Below, one piece after another: positions 18,963 to 29,066 of a DNA stretch of 64,000 nucleotides. The notes beneath the pieces are model-generated. The model did not search any database. It was not told the origin of the DNA and saw only the letters and a list, made by a program, of their open reading frames with translations. This DNA is from Thioflexithrix psekupsensis (GTDB lineage: Bacteria > Pseudomonadota > Gammaproteobacteria > Beggiatoales > Beggiatoaceae), in the NCBI RefSeq assembly GCF_002149925.1, contig NZ_MSLT01000018.1, forward strand, positions 186,001 through 250,000. Reading direction: 5' to 3'. Each line of letters starts with the position of its first letter. Position 1 is the stretch's first letter. A program made the translations under genes and the position numbers.

Positions 18963-20487
18963 GATTGACGTGATATATTTTTGGTAAAAAAACTTTAAAT
19001 TCACTGCCTTGATTGACTTCACTGCGCACTTGAATATCCCCACCCAATAATAAACAGAATTGCCGACTTAATACTAAGCCTAATCCCGTGCCGCCATATT
19101 GCCGACTGGTGTTATCATTAGCCTGCACATATTTTTGAAATAAACGCGCTAATTGCTGTTCATTCATGCCAATTCCTGTGTCCATTACAGCGAATTCAAT
19201 TTCATTTTTTTCTAGCGCATATTGTACGGATAAGCGAATTTGTCCTTGTTGTGTAAATTTACAGGCATTACTCAATAAATTTAATAAAATTTGTTTTAAC
19301 TTAATATCATCCGTTCGCATTTTTTCATCGCCACAATTCATATCGATGAATAATTGGTTATTATTTTTCTGCACTAAAGGCTCAATCGTCGCCACCATAT
19401 CTTGTATCAAAGAAGCAAGGGTAAATTCAACGCAATTCACCGTCATTTTATGGGCTTCTAATTTAGATAAATCTAACACATCATTAATTAAACCCAATAA
19501 ATATTTACTGGCAGAGGTAATTTTATCTAAATCCTCCATTCCCGTGCGATCTTGCGTATCTTCGGCCAACATTTCACTATAACCAATAATCGCATTTAAA
19601 GGCGTACGCAATTCATGGGTCATATTCGCCAAAAATTCAGCTTTCGCTTGTGCAATGCGTTCTGCGGATTCTTTAGCGTGCTGCATTTCGCTAATGTCCT
19701 CCACACTGCCGACATAGCCTACCCGCTCGCCATTTTCGCTCAATAAAGGCGTGGCCATTTTATGCAACCATAGGATTTCTCCATTAGTACGAATAATGCG
19801 AAATTTACAAGAAAATTGCGCTCCATTATCATTTAAACGATGTAAATAATTATCCCAATGATTCAGCACAAAATCCGCATCTTCTGGATGCAAACAGGTT
19901 TGCCAATTTACGCCTAAACTATTCGCTTCTAATAAACAAAAAAGATGCTGCCATTGTTGATTGGTATAAACATAATAACCCTGCAAATCCGTTTGAAAAA
20001 TTCCCACAGGAGAATAAATTGCCAATAAACGAAATCGTTGTTCACTGGCTTCTAAAACATGAATTAATTTCTCGCGTTCTTTTAATAAAATTCGAGTTTG
20101 CAAATGGGTTTTAACGCGAGCGCACACTTCCTCTTGATGAAAAGGTTTGGTAATGTAATCGACTGCACCCACTTGAAATCCTTGCACTAAATCTTCGGTA
20201 TCGGTTTTAGCGGTAATAAAAATAACGGGAATATCCGCCGTTTTTGGATTGGCTTTTAACTGCGCACAGGTGGTAAAGCCGTCAATACCACCGGGCATCA
20301 TCACATCTAATAAAATTAAATCAGGTGCCGCTTTCTCTGCAATTTGCAAAGCCCGCTCACCGCTTTTAGCAAAAAATAATTTATATCCTTCGGGTGCTAA
20401 TACTTTATGCAGCACGTCAATATTGGCAGGTGTATCATCCACCATTAATACTTTTGCTTCAGATAAGTTAATCGTTAAATTAGGCAT
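18955..20487 (-). CDS. Response-regulator/PAS sensor histidine kinase
   Basis: Soluble kinase of about 510 residues. An N-terminal receiver domain (VLMVDDTPANIDVL and LILLDVMMPGGIDGF, with the phospho-acceptor Asp) is followed by a PAS domain with a PAC motif (residues about 140-265), a HisKA domain with FLANMTHELRTPLNAIIGY, and an HATPase domain with NLLSNACKF, DTGIGM and GGTGLGL. No membrane segments are seen, so it probably receives phosphate from another kinase. The ATG at 20487 overlaps by 8 bp the end of the REC part of the upstream hybrid kinase, suggesting one relay: YfiR protein, CHASE8 hybrid kinase, this kinase. Confidence 0.88.
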   Translation of the reverse strand: MPNLTINLSEAKVLMVDDTPANIDVLHKVLAPEGYKLFFAKSGERALQIAEKAAPDLILLDVMMPGGIDGFTTCAQLKANPKTADIPVIFITAKTDTEDLVQGFQVGAVDYITKPFHQEEVCARVKTHLQTRILLKEREKLIHVLEASEQRFRLLAIYSPVGIFQTDLQGYYVYTNQQWQHLFCLLEANSLGVNWQTCLHPEDADFVLNHWDNYLHRLNDNGAQFSCKFRIIRTNGEILWLHKMATPLLSENGERVGYVGSVEDISEMQHAKESAERIAQAKAEFLANMTHELRTPLNAIIGYSEMLAEDTQDRTGMEDLDKITSASKYLLGLINDVLDLSKLEAHKMTVNCVEFTLASLIQDMVATIEPLVQKNNNQLFIDMNCGDEKMRTDDIKLKQILLNLLSNACKFTQQGQIRLSVQYALEKNEIEFAVMDTGIGMNEQQLARLFQKYVQANDNTSRQYGGTGLGLVLSRQFCLLLGGDIQVRSEVNQGSEFKVFLPKIYHVNHE

Positions 20488-21110
20488 GTTGAATCTGCTC
20501 CAACATGGTAATAATTTCATCGATATTATAATCTGCTAATTGCTGTTGAAAATAATCCGCTAATTGCTGATATTCTACCCGTCCTTGACGCAATTCGAGC
20601 AATAAATTTTCTAATTCTGTTAAATCATTCAATTCAGCCGCATCCCGTAAACGTTGATATAATGAATTATCTAATTTAAGATTTTCTATGGCTAATGAGA
20701 AAGGGGATTTTGTGCTATTTTCTTGGGGTAAATTTTCCACATATTCAAACTGTACTTTTAAGAAACGATTTAAACATTGATAAATCGCTTCAAAACGAAA
20801 TGGCTTGGCTAAAAAATCTTCAAATCCCGCATCTAATAACGGTTGAATTTGTTGCCGTAATGGCGAGGCAGAAATCGCAATGCAAATCGGTCTTTTATCA
20901 ACAAAGCGCGGATCGGTGCGCAGAATTTTAATGGTTTCAAATCCGTCCATAATAGGCATTCTAATATCCATAAATACCAAATCCATGGGGTTTTCTAATA
21001 AAATCATTAGGGCTTCTTGTCCATTTTCAGCTTCTAAAACATGGCTGCCTAATTCTTTTAACATTTGCGATAAAATGGTGCGATTTTCTTGCACATCATC
21101 CACCACCAAC
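20480..21110 (-). pseudogene. C-terminal fragment (REC and tail) of the IS-split hybrid histidine kinase
   Basis: Encodes a receiver domain (LVVDDVQENRTILSQ at the front, FMDIRMPIMDGFET with the acceptor Asp, AKPF with the conserved Lys) and a C-terminal helical tail of about 85 residues. It begins abruptly at the first strand of the receiver with no credible start or ribosome site. Deleting the insertion sequence and one copy of its 9-bp target joins it exactly in frame to the kinase fragment at 22553-24162. A GTG or TTG near 21105-21109 could still express the receiver alone. Confidence 0.88.
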
Positions 21111-22552
21111 CAGCAATTCTCAATTTAAACCCTTACAACCAACAATGTTTTTATAACTGATTGAAAGTAAAGATGATGAACAAACTCGAAGCATTTTTCC
21201 AAAAAAATCAGCACTATTTTTTTGACTACCTGATTGGTCGAATAATAGAAATGTCTGAAAATTTGTCTGATAGTCGTAAGACTAAAACAGCGAACAACCT
21301 TAAATATAGCATGAGTGATGCTTTTTTGAGTGCTTTTTCTGTTTTTTTCACACAAAGCTCTTCTTTTCTCGATTATCAAACTCGAATGGAAAAAGCACAC
21401 GGGAAAAATAACGCCCAAAGTATTTTTGGCATACATAAAATCCCCAGTATGAATCAAATTCGTAATTTACTGGATACTGTTCCTGAAACCGAAATTTATC
21501 CACTATTTTTTGAGCTTAATCAATTTCTCTATGATAATGGTTTTTTACAAAACTTCATGAGTAAAAACAATGGATTATTTATTGCTTTGGATGGCACTGA
21601 TTTTTTCAGTTCTCAAAAGATTTCTTGTCCATGTTGTTTAAAAAAAGATTTGGTTAACGGTAAAGTTTTATATCGACATAGTGCATTAACTCCCGTTATC
21701 GTTGCACATGGACAGTCCCGCGTGATACCGCTGCCGCCTGAATTTATTCAGGCACAAGATGGCGCAGAAAAACAAGATTGCGAAATTAATGCGGCAAAAC
21801 GTTGGTTGGACAACTGGGGTAAATATTACAGCTTGTGGCAAGCCACTTTGTTAGGGGATGATTTGTTTGCGCATCAGCCTTTTTTTGAAAAAGCCATTGC
21901 GCAAGGCTTTGATATTATTACTTCTTGCAAGCCAAACTCTCATCAAACAACTCATGAGTGGCTGTCTGAATTTGAGCAAATGAACAAAATACAGTCGCTA
22001 CAAACCCATCATAAACACGGAAAACAACGAACAACCCGACATTATCGTTACATGAATCAAGTTCCTTTGCGTGATGGTAACGATGCGTTAATGGTTAATT
22101 GGTTCGAGTTGGTAGAAATTGATGGACAAGGGAAGCAAAAATACAAAAATAGCTGGATAACCACCCATAAAATAACAGAAAAAAACCTTGCAGAACTGAC
22201 AGATGCAGCGAGAGCGCGTTGGAAAATAGAAAATGAAAACAACAATATTCTAAAGAATAACGGCTATCATTTTGAGCATAACTTTGGTCATGGTAAGCAA
22301 CACTTATCTAACTTACTGGCTACGTTGATTTTATTGGCTTATTTAACGCATACGATGCTAGAATACTTGGATGAGACCTATGAAAAAGTACGTCTTTTGT
22401 GTCCATCAAGACGCACATTTTTTGAGCAGTTACGCACCCTGATGCAATATTTAGTATTCGATAGTTGGCAGCATTTGACCGATTTTATGCTTGAAGCCCT
22501 CTCTAGGCGTAATTCTTGAGTTGCTTGGTAGGGTTTAAATTGAGAATTGCTG
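21111..22552 (+). mobile_element. Insertion sequence, 1442 bp, IS4/ISNCY-like, with 9-bp target duplication
   Basis: The two ends are perfect inverted repeats of 23 bp beginning CAGCAATTCTC (21111-21133 and 22530-22552). The element is flanked by a 9-bp direct repeat ACCACCAAC at 21102-21110 and 22553-22561, the expected target-site duplication. It contains one transposase gene and no passenger. It lies inside a hybrid histidine kinase gene. Intact ends and an exact target duplication suggest a fairly recent insertion. Confidence 0.95.
21173..22519 (+). CDS. DDE transposase (IS4/ISNCY-like)
   Basis: Protein of 448 residues from the ATG at 21173. Candidate catalytic segments are LDGTDFFSS (first Asp), LLGDDLFA (second Asp) and ARARWKIENENNNILK with the Glu followed by Lys, resembling the IS4-type R-x-x-x-E-x-K signature. 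A CxxC pair (CPCC) lies next to the first Asp segment. The C-terminal GYHFEHNFGHGKQHLSNLLA stretch recurs in this transposase family. The gene fills the element and runs opposite to the kinase it interrupts. Confidence 0.9.
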   Translation: MMNKLEAFFQKNQHYFFDYLIGRIIEMSENLSDSRKTKTANNLKYSMSDAFLSAFSVFFTQSSSFLDYQTRMEKAHGKNNAQSIFGIHKIPSMNQIRNLLDTVPETEIYPLFFELNQFLYDNGFLQNFMSKNNGLFIALDGTDFFSSQKISCPCCLKKDLVNGKVLYRHSALTPVIVAHGQSRVIPLPPEFIQAQDGAEKQDCEINAAKRWLDNWGKYYSLWQATLLGDDLFAHQPFFEKAIAQGFDIITSCKPNSHQTTHEWLSEFEQMNKIQSLQTHHKHGKQRTTRHYRYMNQVPLRDGNDALMVNWFELVEIDGQGKQKYKNSWITTHKITEKNLAELTDAARARWKIENENNNILKNNGYHFEHNFGHGKQHLSNLLATLILLAYLTHTMLEYLDETYEKVRLLCPSRRTFFEQLRTLMQYLVFDSWQHLTDFMLEALSRRNS

Positions 22553-24162
22553 ACCACCAACGCATTGACTTGACACGTCGATTTTAAGCGGGCATATAGG
22601 GCTTGATCAGAGCGTTTTTCCACAAATCCCGTCCCCTTAGGTAGAGGTAAACATAAGGTAAAGCAAGCCCCTTGATTCGCCTTAGAAAACACCCGAATTT
22701 CCCCTCCCATTAGCTCAACTTGACGACGACTAATCGCCAGCCCTAAGCCTGTGCCACCTTTCTCTAAACCACTTTGTGCTTGGTGAAAAGGCTCAAAAAT
22801 AGTGTCTTGCTCTCCTTCACTAATGCCTGGCCCCGTATCAATTACGTCGAATTGATAATAATCATTTTCGAGCATATTAACACGTAAAATAATACTACCT
22901 TGTTCTGTAAATTTAACTGCATTTCCTAATAAATTAATCAAAACTTGCCTTAGTTTAATCTGGTCTGCATAAACCAACATATTTTCAGGAATTTCATGCT
23001 CAACCCACCACGCTAAATTTTTTTGTTCACAGCGAATTTTAAACATTGCAGAAATATCTTCGATTAATTCTTTTAAATAAAAATTCTCAGGACGCAATAG
23101 CATTGCCCCCGCTTCTATTTTAGAAATATCCAAAATATCATTAATCAGTCCTAATAGATGATCGCCACTATTTTGAATAATTTTTAAAGCCTGATGTTGT
23201 TCTGGATTTAAATTAGAATGGCGTTGTAAAATTTGCGTATAGCCTAACATGGCATTCATGGGTGTGCGAATTTCATGCGACATATTGGCTAAAAAAATAC
23301 TTTTGGCTTTATTCGCTGCTAAAGCCTGATCCCGCGCTTCTTGCAATTCGCTGGTGCGTAATAACACCATTTCTGCCAAATGATCTCGATAAGCGGCTAA
23401 TTTTAAATCACGGGCTTCGATTTGTGCCAACATATCGTTAAAACCATCGATTAAACGCCCTAATTCATCTTCGCTGTTTTTTTCACTTCTCAACGCATAA
23501 TCTTTATTTCGAGTCACTTCTTTTATGGTATTTAATAATTTATCTAAAGGTTGGGTAATAATTCGTTGTAACCGCGATCCCATAAAAAAAGCTAAAATCA
23601 ACGATAATAACATGGCCGATAAAACAATAATTCCCCCCCACCACAAACGCACTTTTAAAGCCTCTAAATCAGAACGTAAGAAAACCACACCAATAAACTC
23701 GTTTTCAAAATAAATTTTTTTAAAAATATTAAGGTGATCACGGTGAAAATAATAACCCATTTTCACATTATCTTGACTGATGTCCTCTTCAAATTGTTCA
23801 TCCAGTTGTGTCAGGGATAAATAAGAAATTAAAAACTCGTTTTTGGGATGGCGATAATAGCTGGCAAATAACTGACCATTCGCCGAAAAGATATGGGCTT
23901 GAACAATATGTGGATTGGCTTTAATAGCCGTCATATTTTCTTCGCTGGCGCGGGGATCATTAAATAATAAAGCCGCCATGCTATTTAAACTGACTAATTC
24001 GGCTAATATCAACATATCAGCCACCATCGTGCGTCGTTGACTGTATAATTCGTTTAATAAAAAAGCCGTAGCCGTTAATAACAATACGGCTGCACTGGTC
24101 ATTAAAATAATAACGCTCAATTTATCTTTAATAGAGCGATGACGAAATAATAACATGAACAC
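22378..24162 (-). pseudogene. CHASE8-HAMP hybrid sensor histidine kinase, 5' fragment, interrupted by an IS
   Basis: Membrane sensor kinase: TM1 at about residues 15-37, a periplasmic domain (about 40-170) with SLNSMAALLFNDPRASEE typical of CHASE8, TM2 at about 175-196, HAMP, then HisKA with the phospho-acceptor His296 in LANMSHEIRTPMNA, and an HATPase with NLLGNAVKF, DTGPGI and GGTGLGLAI. Native coding ends at 22553; the last 58 codons shown here read through the element. The intact ancestor was 743 residues and ended in the receiver now at 20480-21110. It follows the YfiR-like gene by 2 bp, a pairing in which the periplasmic YfiR protein often acts on a CHASE8-HAMP partner. Confidence 0.9.
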
Positions 24163-24164
24163 GA

Positions 24165-24743
24165 TTATTGGCTTCTTTTTTCTTCAATTAAGCGAGCAAG
24201 AGACAGTAAACGAGAACTAATTCTTAATTGTGTCCGTTGTGCCGCGTCAATATTTATTTCTAACATAATGCGCCCTTGATAATTAATTAAATTAACCAAA
24301 CCGCCCGCACTGGCAAAATCAGGTGTATCGCCCACCGTTAAAATAGGATAATTGGCAGTGGCTTCTAAAATAGAATTTAACTCCTCTTTTTTAGAGGCAT
24401 CAATGAATAATAAGTGACATGTTTTTATTTCAAAAAAGGCAATGTTTTTTCTGATAATTAACTCACGTCCACGCACTGTTTTTTCTCGAATATTATCTAA
24501 TGCAGTACCAAAAGAATCGTTACCAAAAAAACAAAAGTAAAGGGGTTCAGGTTTAGGCATAGGCTCATCTGGCCATTCAATAAAACGTACTAAATTAAGT
24601 AAAAAAGTAGATTTTAGAAAATAGTCATCCGATACCTGAGAAATGCTAGAGGGTTCGGGAAGTTCTAAGGCATGAATAGGTAGGGAAAACAATAAAAATA
24701 ATCCCCATACCAATCCGTTAAAATAAGTGATATAAATAGACAT
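24165..24743 (-). CDS. YfiR-family (DUF4154) periplasmic protein
   Basis: Protein of 192 residues with a signal peptide (cleavage near HALEL) and the YfiR pattern: FLLNLVRFIEWPDE, CFFGNDSFG, a central LLFID segment, ILTVGDTPDFASAGGLVNLI, and a C-terminal R-x-Q-L-R-I-S-S-R-L-L-x-L-A-R motif. In Pseudomonas, YfiR is a periplasmic repressor of a CHASE8-HAMP diguanylate cyclase. Here the adjacent partner is a CHASE8-HAMP histidine kinase, so it probably modulates that sensor. The kinase is now disrupted, so its present role is uncertain. Confidence 0.85.
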   Translation of the reverse strand: MSIYITYFNGLVWGLFLLFSLPIHALELPEPSSISQVSDDYFLKSTFLLNLVRFIEWPDEPMPKPEPLYFCFFGNDSFGTALDNIREKTVRGRELIIRKNIAFFEIKTCHLLFIDASKKEELNSILEATANYPILTVGDTPDFASAGGLVNLINYQGRIMLEINIDAAQRTQLRISSRLLSLARLIEEKRSQ

Positions 24744-24791
24744 TTTTTGCTGTTTCTGACCTTTGTTTTTATCGTCTGAAAATAATTTATT

Positions 24792-25520
24792 TCAAATGTC
24801 AGCCTCGATACAGCGTAAATAGGCTTGTTCTAAATTATTCGTCGCAAATTGTTGGCAGCATTCCGCAGGCGTTCCAATAAATCGCAATTCTCCTTGATGT
24901 AAAATGCCCATGCGATCACACAAAATCTCTACATCAGCCAATAAATGAGCACTAAAAAATAAAGTGGTTTTTTTTTCTGCTTTTTGTTTTAATAAAAAAC
25001 GTTTTAAATAAGCGCGTGCTTTAGGGTCTAATCCGCTCATGGGTTCATCTAAAATCAACAATTGGCAATTCTGCAAAAAACAAGACATTAATGCTAATTT
25101 TTGCGCCATACCTTTGGAATAATGGCGAATCGGCTTTGTTAAAAATTCATCAGGAAAATCTAAATATTGGCATAATGTGCTAATATGATCTTTTTGATAT
25201 AAAGTGTCACGCAATTGGCTAATATGTTGCAAAAAAGATTGACCCGTTAAAAACCAAGGTGGCATAAATTGTTCGGGTAAAAAAGCCACAGATTGACGCG
25301 CTGTAGGATGGGTGTGGGTTTGGTGGTTAATGGCAATATAACCCGCGTCAATATGGCAGAAATCTAAAATGCTTTTTAATAAAGTGGTTTTACCTGCGCC
25401 ATTCACGCCAATTAAACCAAAGTACTCGCCCGAATTAAGGCTAAAAGAAATCTGATTTAATACAGTTTGTTTTTGGTAGGTTTTGCACAGTTTTTCAACT
25501 TGAAGTATCGACATCATCAT
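24792..25520 (-). CDS. ABC transporter ATP-binding protein (ABC-2 type)
   Basis: ATPase subunit of about 242 residues with Walker A GVNGAGKTT, signature YSKGMAQKL, Walker B CQLLILDEPMSGLD and an H-loop SAHLL. The overall form matches NatA/GldA-type exporters. No permease gene lies on either side, so the membrane partner is unknown. Three consecutive ATG codons (25512-25520) and an upstream GTG (25541) are all possible starts. It is not a convincing CcmA: it lacks the CcmA-type N-terminus and resembles ABC-2 drug or lipid exporters more. Confidence 0.88.
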   Translation of the reverse strand: MMMSILQVEKLCKTYQKQTVLNQISFSLNSGEYFGLIGVNGAGKTTLLKSILDFCHIDAGYIAINHQTHTHPTARQSVAFLPEQFMPPWFLTGQSFLQHISQLRDTLYQKDHISTLCQYLDFPDEFLTKPIRHYSKGMAQKLALMSCFLQNCQLLILDEPMSGLDPKARAYLKRFLLKQKAEKKTTLFFSAHLLADVEILCDRMGILHQGELRFIGTPAECCQQFATNNLEQAYLRCIEADI

Positions 25521-25674
25521 CACATTATAAACAGTAATCACTATTGTCGATCAGTGTAGCATTTTTTATGGTCAAATTTCTATCTTTTATCCGAATCCTT
25601 GATCGTATCATTGAGGATTTTTGTATTGTTATGGGGTTTTTTCCTTATTTTAGCTAAAAATTACCATATTACCC

Positions 25675-25703
25675 TTGACATCTGGGAAGCGATGTAATAA
25701 AAA
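25675..25703 (+). promoter_or_regulatory. Possible sigma-70 promoter for the CNNM/CorC gene
   Basis: A perfect -35 TTGACA (25675-25680) is followed after 17 bp by TAAAAA (25698-25703), 34 bp before the start codon. The -10 match is weak. Confidence 0.4.
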
Positions 25704-25736
25704 AACAATTCACTTTCTAAAAAGGTTTATCTGCCC

Positions 25737-27017
25737 TTGTCTAGTTTATATTTGAGTTTACTCTTAGGTGCATTGGTCTTTCTTATTCTTTCTTCGGCTT
25801 TTTTTTCGTCTTCAGAAACCAGTATGATGGCGATTAATCGTTATCGGCTAAAACATTTGGCCGCCCAAAAGCATAAGGGAGCTTTGCGTGTTAGTCGATT
25901 ATTGGAACGCCCAGATCGCTTAATTGGGGTTATTTTACTGGGTAATAATTTTGTTAATATTTTAGCCTCGTCAATTGCTACGGTATTGGCTATTCAATTA
26001 TTAGGAGAAGAGGTTGGTATTCCTATTGCCACATTAGCATTGACGGTTATCATTTTGATATTCGGTGAGGTGACACCAAAAACCATCGCCGTGTTGCATC
26101 CTGAGAAATTAGCTTTTCCTGCCTCTTTTATTATCACGCCATTATTAAAAATATCTTACCCATTAGTGTGGTTGGTAAATAGCATTAGTAATGTGTTGTT
26201 GCGTTTATTTGGTATTGATGTAAATCCTGTGAATCATCAACGTTTAAATTCGGAAGAATTGCGTTCGGTGGTGCATGAAGCGGAGGGCATTATTCCTAAA
26301 CGTCACCAACAAATGTTATTGGGTATTTTGGATTTGGAGCGAGCGACTGTTGAAGATATTATGGTGCCGCGTAATGAAATTGTGGGGATTGATTTAGACG
26401 ATTCTGAGGAGGAAATTGCAGAGCAAATTGCCAACGCACAACACACCCGCTTACCGATTTATCGAGAAAGTATTGATAATGTGGTGGGGATTGTGCATTT
26501 ACGTAAATTAATCCGTTTATTTCGTCACCAATCTTTCTCTCGTGAAGCCTTAGAAAATATGGCGCGTGATCTTTATTTTGTGCCAGAAGGAACGCCGCTT
26601 AATACCCAATTAATTAACTTTCAACATCATAAACGCCGTATTGGTTTGGTGGTGAATGAATATGGTGAAATTCAAGGTTTAGTCACCTTAGAAGATATTT
26701 TAGAAGAAGTGGTCGGCGAATTCACTACCAATCCTGATGCCATTAGCCCTGAAATTCATCCTCAAAGTGATGGGACTTATTTGGTTGATGGTAGCATTAC
26801 GATTCGTGAATTAAATCGTGTGATGCAGTGGCAATTACCCACTGAAGGCCCAAAAACCTTAAATGGTTTAATTCTGGATTATTTAGAAGTGATTCCAGAA
26901 ACAGGTACAAGTTTACGCTTACATGGCTATCCAATGGAAGTGGTGCAAATGGCCAATAATGCGATAAAAACTGTCCGTATTCACCCGATTCGACGAATGC
27001 CCCCTCCACCAAAGTAA
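25737..27017 (+). CDS. CNNM/CorC-family membrane protein with CBS domains
   Basis: Member of the HlyC/CorC (CNNM, YfjD/CorB) family, linked to magnesium and divalent-cation efflux. An N-terminal DUF21 domain with four hydrophobic segments (about residues 5-165) includes SSAFFSSSETSMMAINRYRL and FGEVTPKTIA. A CBS pair (about 200-325) has DIMVPRNEIVGID and the LVTLEDILEEVVGE motif, and a CorC_HlyC transporter-associated domain (about 345-420) follows. The start is a TTG; the next ATG would delete the first membrane segment. It stands alone between a divergent ABC gene and the SYLF gene. Confidence 0.92.
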   Translation: MSSLYLSLLLGALVFLILSSAFFSSSETSMMAINRYRLKHLAAQKHKGALRVSRLLERPDRLIGVILLGNNFVNILASSIATVLAIQLLGEEVGIPIATLALTVIILIFGEVTPKTIAVLHPEKLAFPASFIITPLLKISYPLVWLVNSISNVLLRLFGIDVNPVNHQRLNSEELRSVVHEAEGIIPKRHQQMLLGILDLERATVEDIMVPRNEIVGIDLDDSEEEIAEQIANAQHTRLPIYRESIDNVVGIVHLRKLIRLFRHQSFSREALENMARDLYFVPEGTPLNTQLINFQHHKRRIGLVVNEYGEIQGLVTLEDILEEVVGEFTTNPDAISPEIHPQSDGTYLVDGSITIRELNRVMQWQLPTEGPKTLNGLILDYLEVIPETGTSLRLHGYPMEVVQMANNAIKTVRIHPIRRMPPPPK

Positions 27018-27245
27018 CCTATTGATAAAAAATAGTTTTGATATATGCCTGTCGCAGCATTTCATCGGCTTTTATTCTTTTCATCGTTTTTTAAATTTCC
27101 CATTAATATGTATTGTCTTATTTGCTAACATTCTTGTTGCATTTTTAGGTACAATGAGCGGCGATGCTGACGCAATTTGATGGGCGGTTGAGTTTACACA
27201 TCGCGTTGGCTGGACGGTTCAAATTGAATCACTGAGTGTAGCGCG

Positions 27246-27974
27246 ATGTCTATAAGACTATGGTTTACAAGTGGATTGTTGCTGCTGTGTTCATGTGGTG
27301 TGGCATCAGGACAATCTTCTGAATACGATGCACAGCCTGCCGACTCGTTGTGGTCTGAGATGACCGTGAGTATGGCTGAGGTGGAAGAGAAAATAACTCA
27401 TGCTATTAATATTATTAATAATTTTATTAATAGTGGCGTGTCCAGTGACATCAAACAGCAGGCGCAAGCCATCGTGATTATTCCCCGTTTATTTCGTGTC
27501 AGTTTTATTATGGGCGGGAAAACGGGGGCGGGGCTGTTGTTATTCCGTTTGCCAGATGGCACGTGGAGTTCTCCGTTATTTGTTTTATTGTCGGGCGGGA
27601 GTTTGGGTTTGCAATTGGGGGCATCGTCCAGTGATGTGTTATTGTTATTTCGTTCGGCGGCGGATTTGGATGTATTAGAAAATGGGAAAGTGACTTTAAC
27701 GGCGATTGCAGCGGTTGCGGTGGGAAATTTTGGTAAAGCCAGTGTGGCTGCAACGGATATTCGTTTTAAAGCGGATATTTATGCGTGGTTACGTCAGCGG
27801 GGTTTATTTTTAGGCGTGGCTTTAGAAGGGGCGTTGCTTGATCTGGATATGCCGACAATGCAGGCATTTTATGCACCTAATGAAATTAATTTTAATGCGT
27901 TACGTTATGGCACGTTAATCCATACGCATTCTCTGGTGGGGGAATTGCGGGAATTGTTGAAGGGATGGGAGTAA
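27246..27974 (+). CDS. SYLF-domain (Ysc84-type) putative lipid-binding protein
   Basis: Protein of 242 residues with an N-terminal signal (hydrophobic core LLLLCSCGVASG; Cys15 or Cys17 could be a lipid anchor). A SYLF/Ysc84 domain follows: AQAIVIIPRLFRVSFIMGGKTGAGLLLFR, WSSPLFVLLSGGSLGLQLGASSSDVLLLF, then FKADIYAWLRQRGLFLGVALEGALLDLD. The bacterial family is secreted or membrane-associated and proposed to bind phosphoinositide-like lipids; the cellular role is unknown. It converges with rpoS. Confidence 0.85.
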   Translation: MSIRLWFTSGLLLLCSCGVASGQSSEYDAQPADSLWSEMTVSMAEVEEKITHAINIINNFINSGVSSDIKQQAQAIVIIPRLFRVSFIMGGKTGAGLLLFRLPDGTWSSPLFVLLSGGSLGLQLGASSSDVLLLFRSAADLDVLENGKVTLTAIAAVAVGNFGKASVAATDIRFKADIYAWLRQRGLFLGVALEGALLDLDMPTMQAFYAPNEINFNALRYGTLIHTHSLVGELRELLKGWE

Positions 27975-28007
27975 TAAGTGTTAATTATGAATTTCGTAAA
28001 ATTTCCA

Positions 28008-28047
28008 AATAAAAACATAAGGGCAAACCCACAACAGGTTTACCCTT
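28008..28047 (-). terminator. Rho-independent terminator of nlpD-rpoS
   Basis: On the minus strand the stem AAGGGTAAACC (28037-28047) pairs with GGTTTGCCCTT (28019-28029) around a 7-nt loop, followed by a T-rich run ATGTTTTTATTT. It lies 27 bp after the rpoS stop. On the plus strand the hairpin lacks a T-tract. Confidence 0.7.
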
Positions 28048-28073
28048 CATTAAGTGAAGAGAAGGGACTTAAA

Positions 28074-29033
28074 TTACTTAAATAAAGCCTCTCCTGAAAA
28101 TCCTTCCCGTTCTAAAATTTCGCGTAAGCGTCTTAGGGCTTCGATTTGAATTTGGCGCACTCGCTCACGAGTGATGCCGATTTTATAACCGACCTGCTCC
28201 AAAGTCGCCACCTCATCACCGTCTAAACCAAATCGACGTTCTAGTACGGTGCGTTGTTTTTCGTTCAACTGTGACAACCACAGTTGCACGTGACGCATCA
28301 CATCTTCATCTTGTAATAACAAAGAAGGGTCAACATGCTGCTCATCAGGAATAGTGTCTAACAACGATTTTTCTGAATCCGTTGTACGCGGCGTATCCAC
28401 TGAAGTCACCCGCTCATTTAATCCCAACATTCGCTTCACTTCTTCTACAGGCTTATTCAAGAGTTGTGCGACATCTTCCGAAGTCGGCTCTCGATCCAAC
28501 TGTTGCGACAAGGTTCGCGCCGCCCGCAAATACACATTAATCTCTTTCACCACATGAATGGGTAAACGAATCGTGCGGGTTTGATTCATCAAAGCCCGAT
28601 CAATCGTTTGCTTAATCCACCATGTCGCATACGTTGAAAAGCGAAATCCCCGTTCAGGATCAAATTTTTCCACCGCCCGAATTAAACCCAAATTACCCTC
28701 TTCAATTAAATCCAATAACGCCAAACCACGATTCATATAACGCCGCGCAATTTTTACCACCAAACGCAAATTGGCTTCAATCATACGTTTGCGGGCGGCT
28801 TGATCGCCGCGTTGTGCGAGGCGGGCGTAGTGAATTTCTTCTTCTGGGGTTAATAAAGCAGAAAACCCAATTTCATTTAAATACAACCGTGTTGCGTCAC
28901 GCTCCGTATCGTCCACTGTAGCAACGTGTTGCACCAGCGTGCTATCGTCTTCTTCGGGAGGTAATTCATCATCTCCCTCACCGAGTTCGATGTCACCATC
29001 GTCAATTGTTGCCGTTACATCATCTTCGTCCAT
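28074..29033 (-). CDS. rpoS: RNA polymerase sigma factor RpoS
   Basis: Stationary-phase/general stress sigma factor. The acidic N-terminus precedes region 1.2 ([21 protein letters not shown]), region 2 with [35 protein letters not shown], region 3, and region 4.2 with an HTH ([19 protein letters not shown]). The start at 29033 ([10 protein letters not shown]) has GAGG six bases upstream; the frame is open ten codons further but without a better site. The protein is 319 residues. It directly follows nlpD, the arrangement in which a main rpoS promoter lies inside nlpD in enterics. Confidence 0.96.
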   Translation of the reverse strand: MDEDDVTATIDDGDIELGEGDDELPPEEDDSTLVQHVATVDDTERDATRLYLNEIGFSALLTPEEEIHYARLAQRGDQAARKRMIEANLRLVVKIARRYMNRGLALLDLIEEGNLGLIRAVEKFDPERGFRFSTYATWWIKQTIDRALMNQTRTIRLPIHVVKEINVYLRAARTLSQQLDREPTSEDVAQLLNKPVEEVKRMLGLNERVTSVDTPRTTDSEKSLLDTIPDEQHVDPSLLLQDEDVMRHVQLWLSQLNEKQRTVLERRFGLDGDEVATLEQVGYKIGITRERVRQIQIEALRRLREILEREGFSGEALFK

Positions 29034-29066
29034 AGCGAACCTCACTTGGCGTGTTAGGTACAATCA

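Noticed and set aside
24792-25520. The ABC ATPase as the missing CcmA
   Set aside because: Its motifs and length fit ABC-2 exporters, it lies far from ccmB, and it lacks the short CcmA-type layout.
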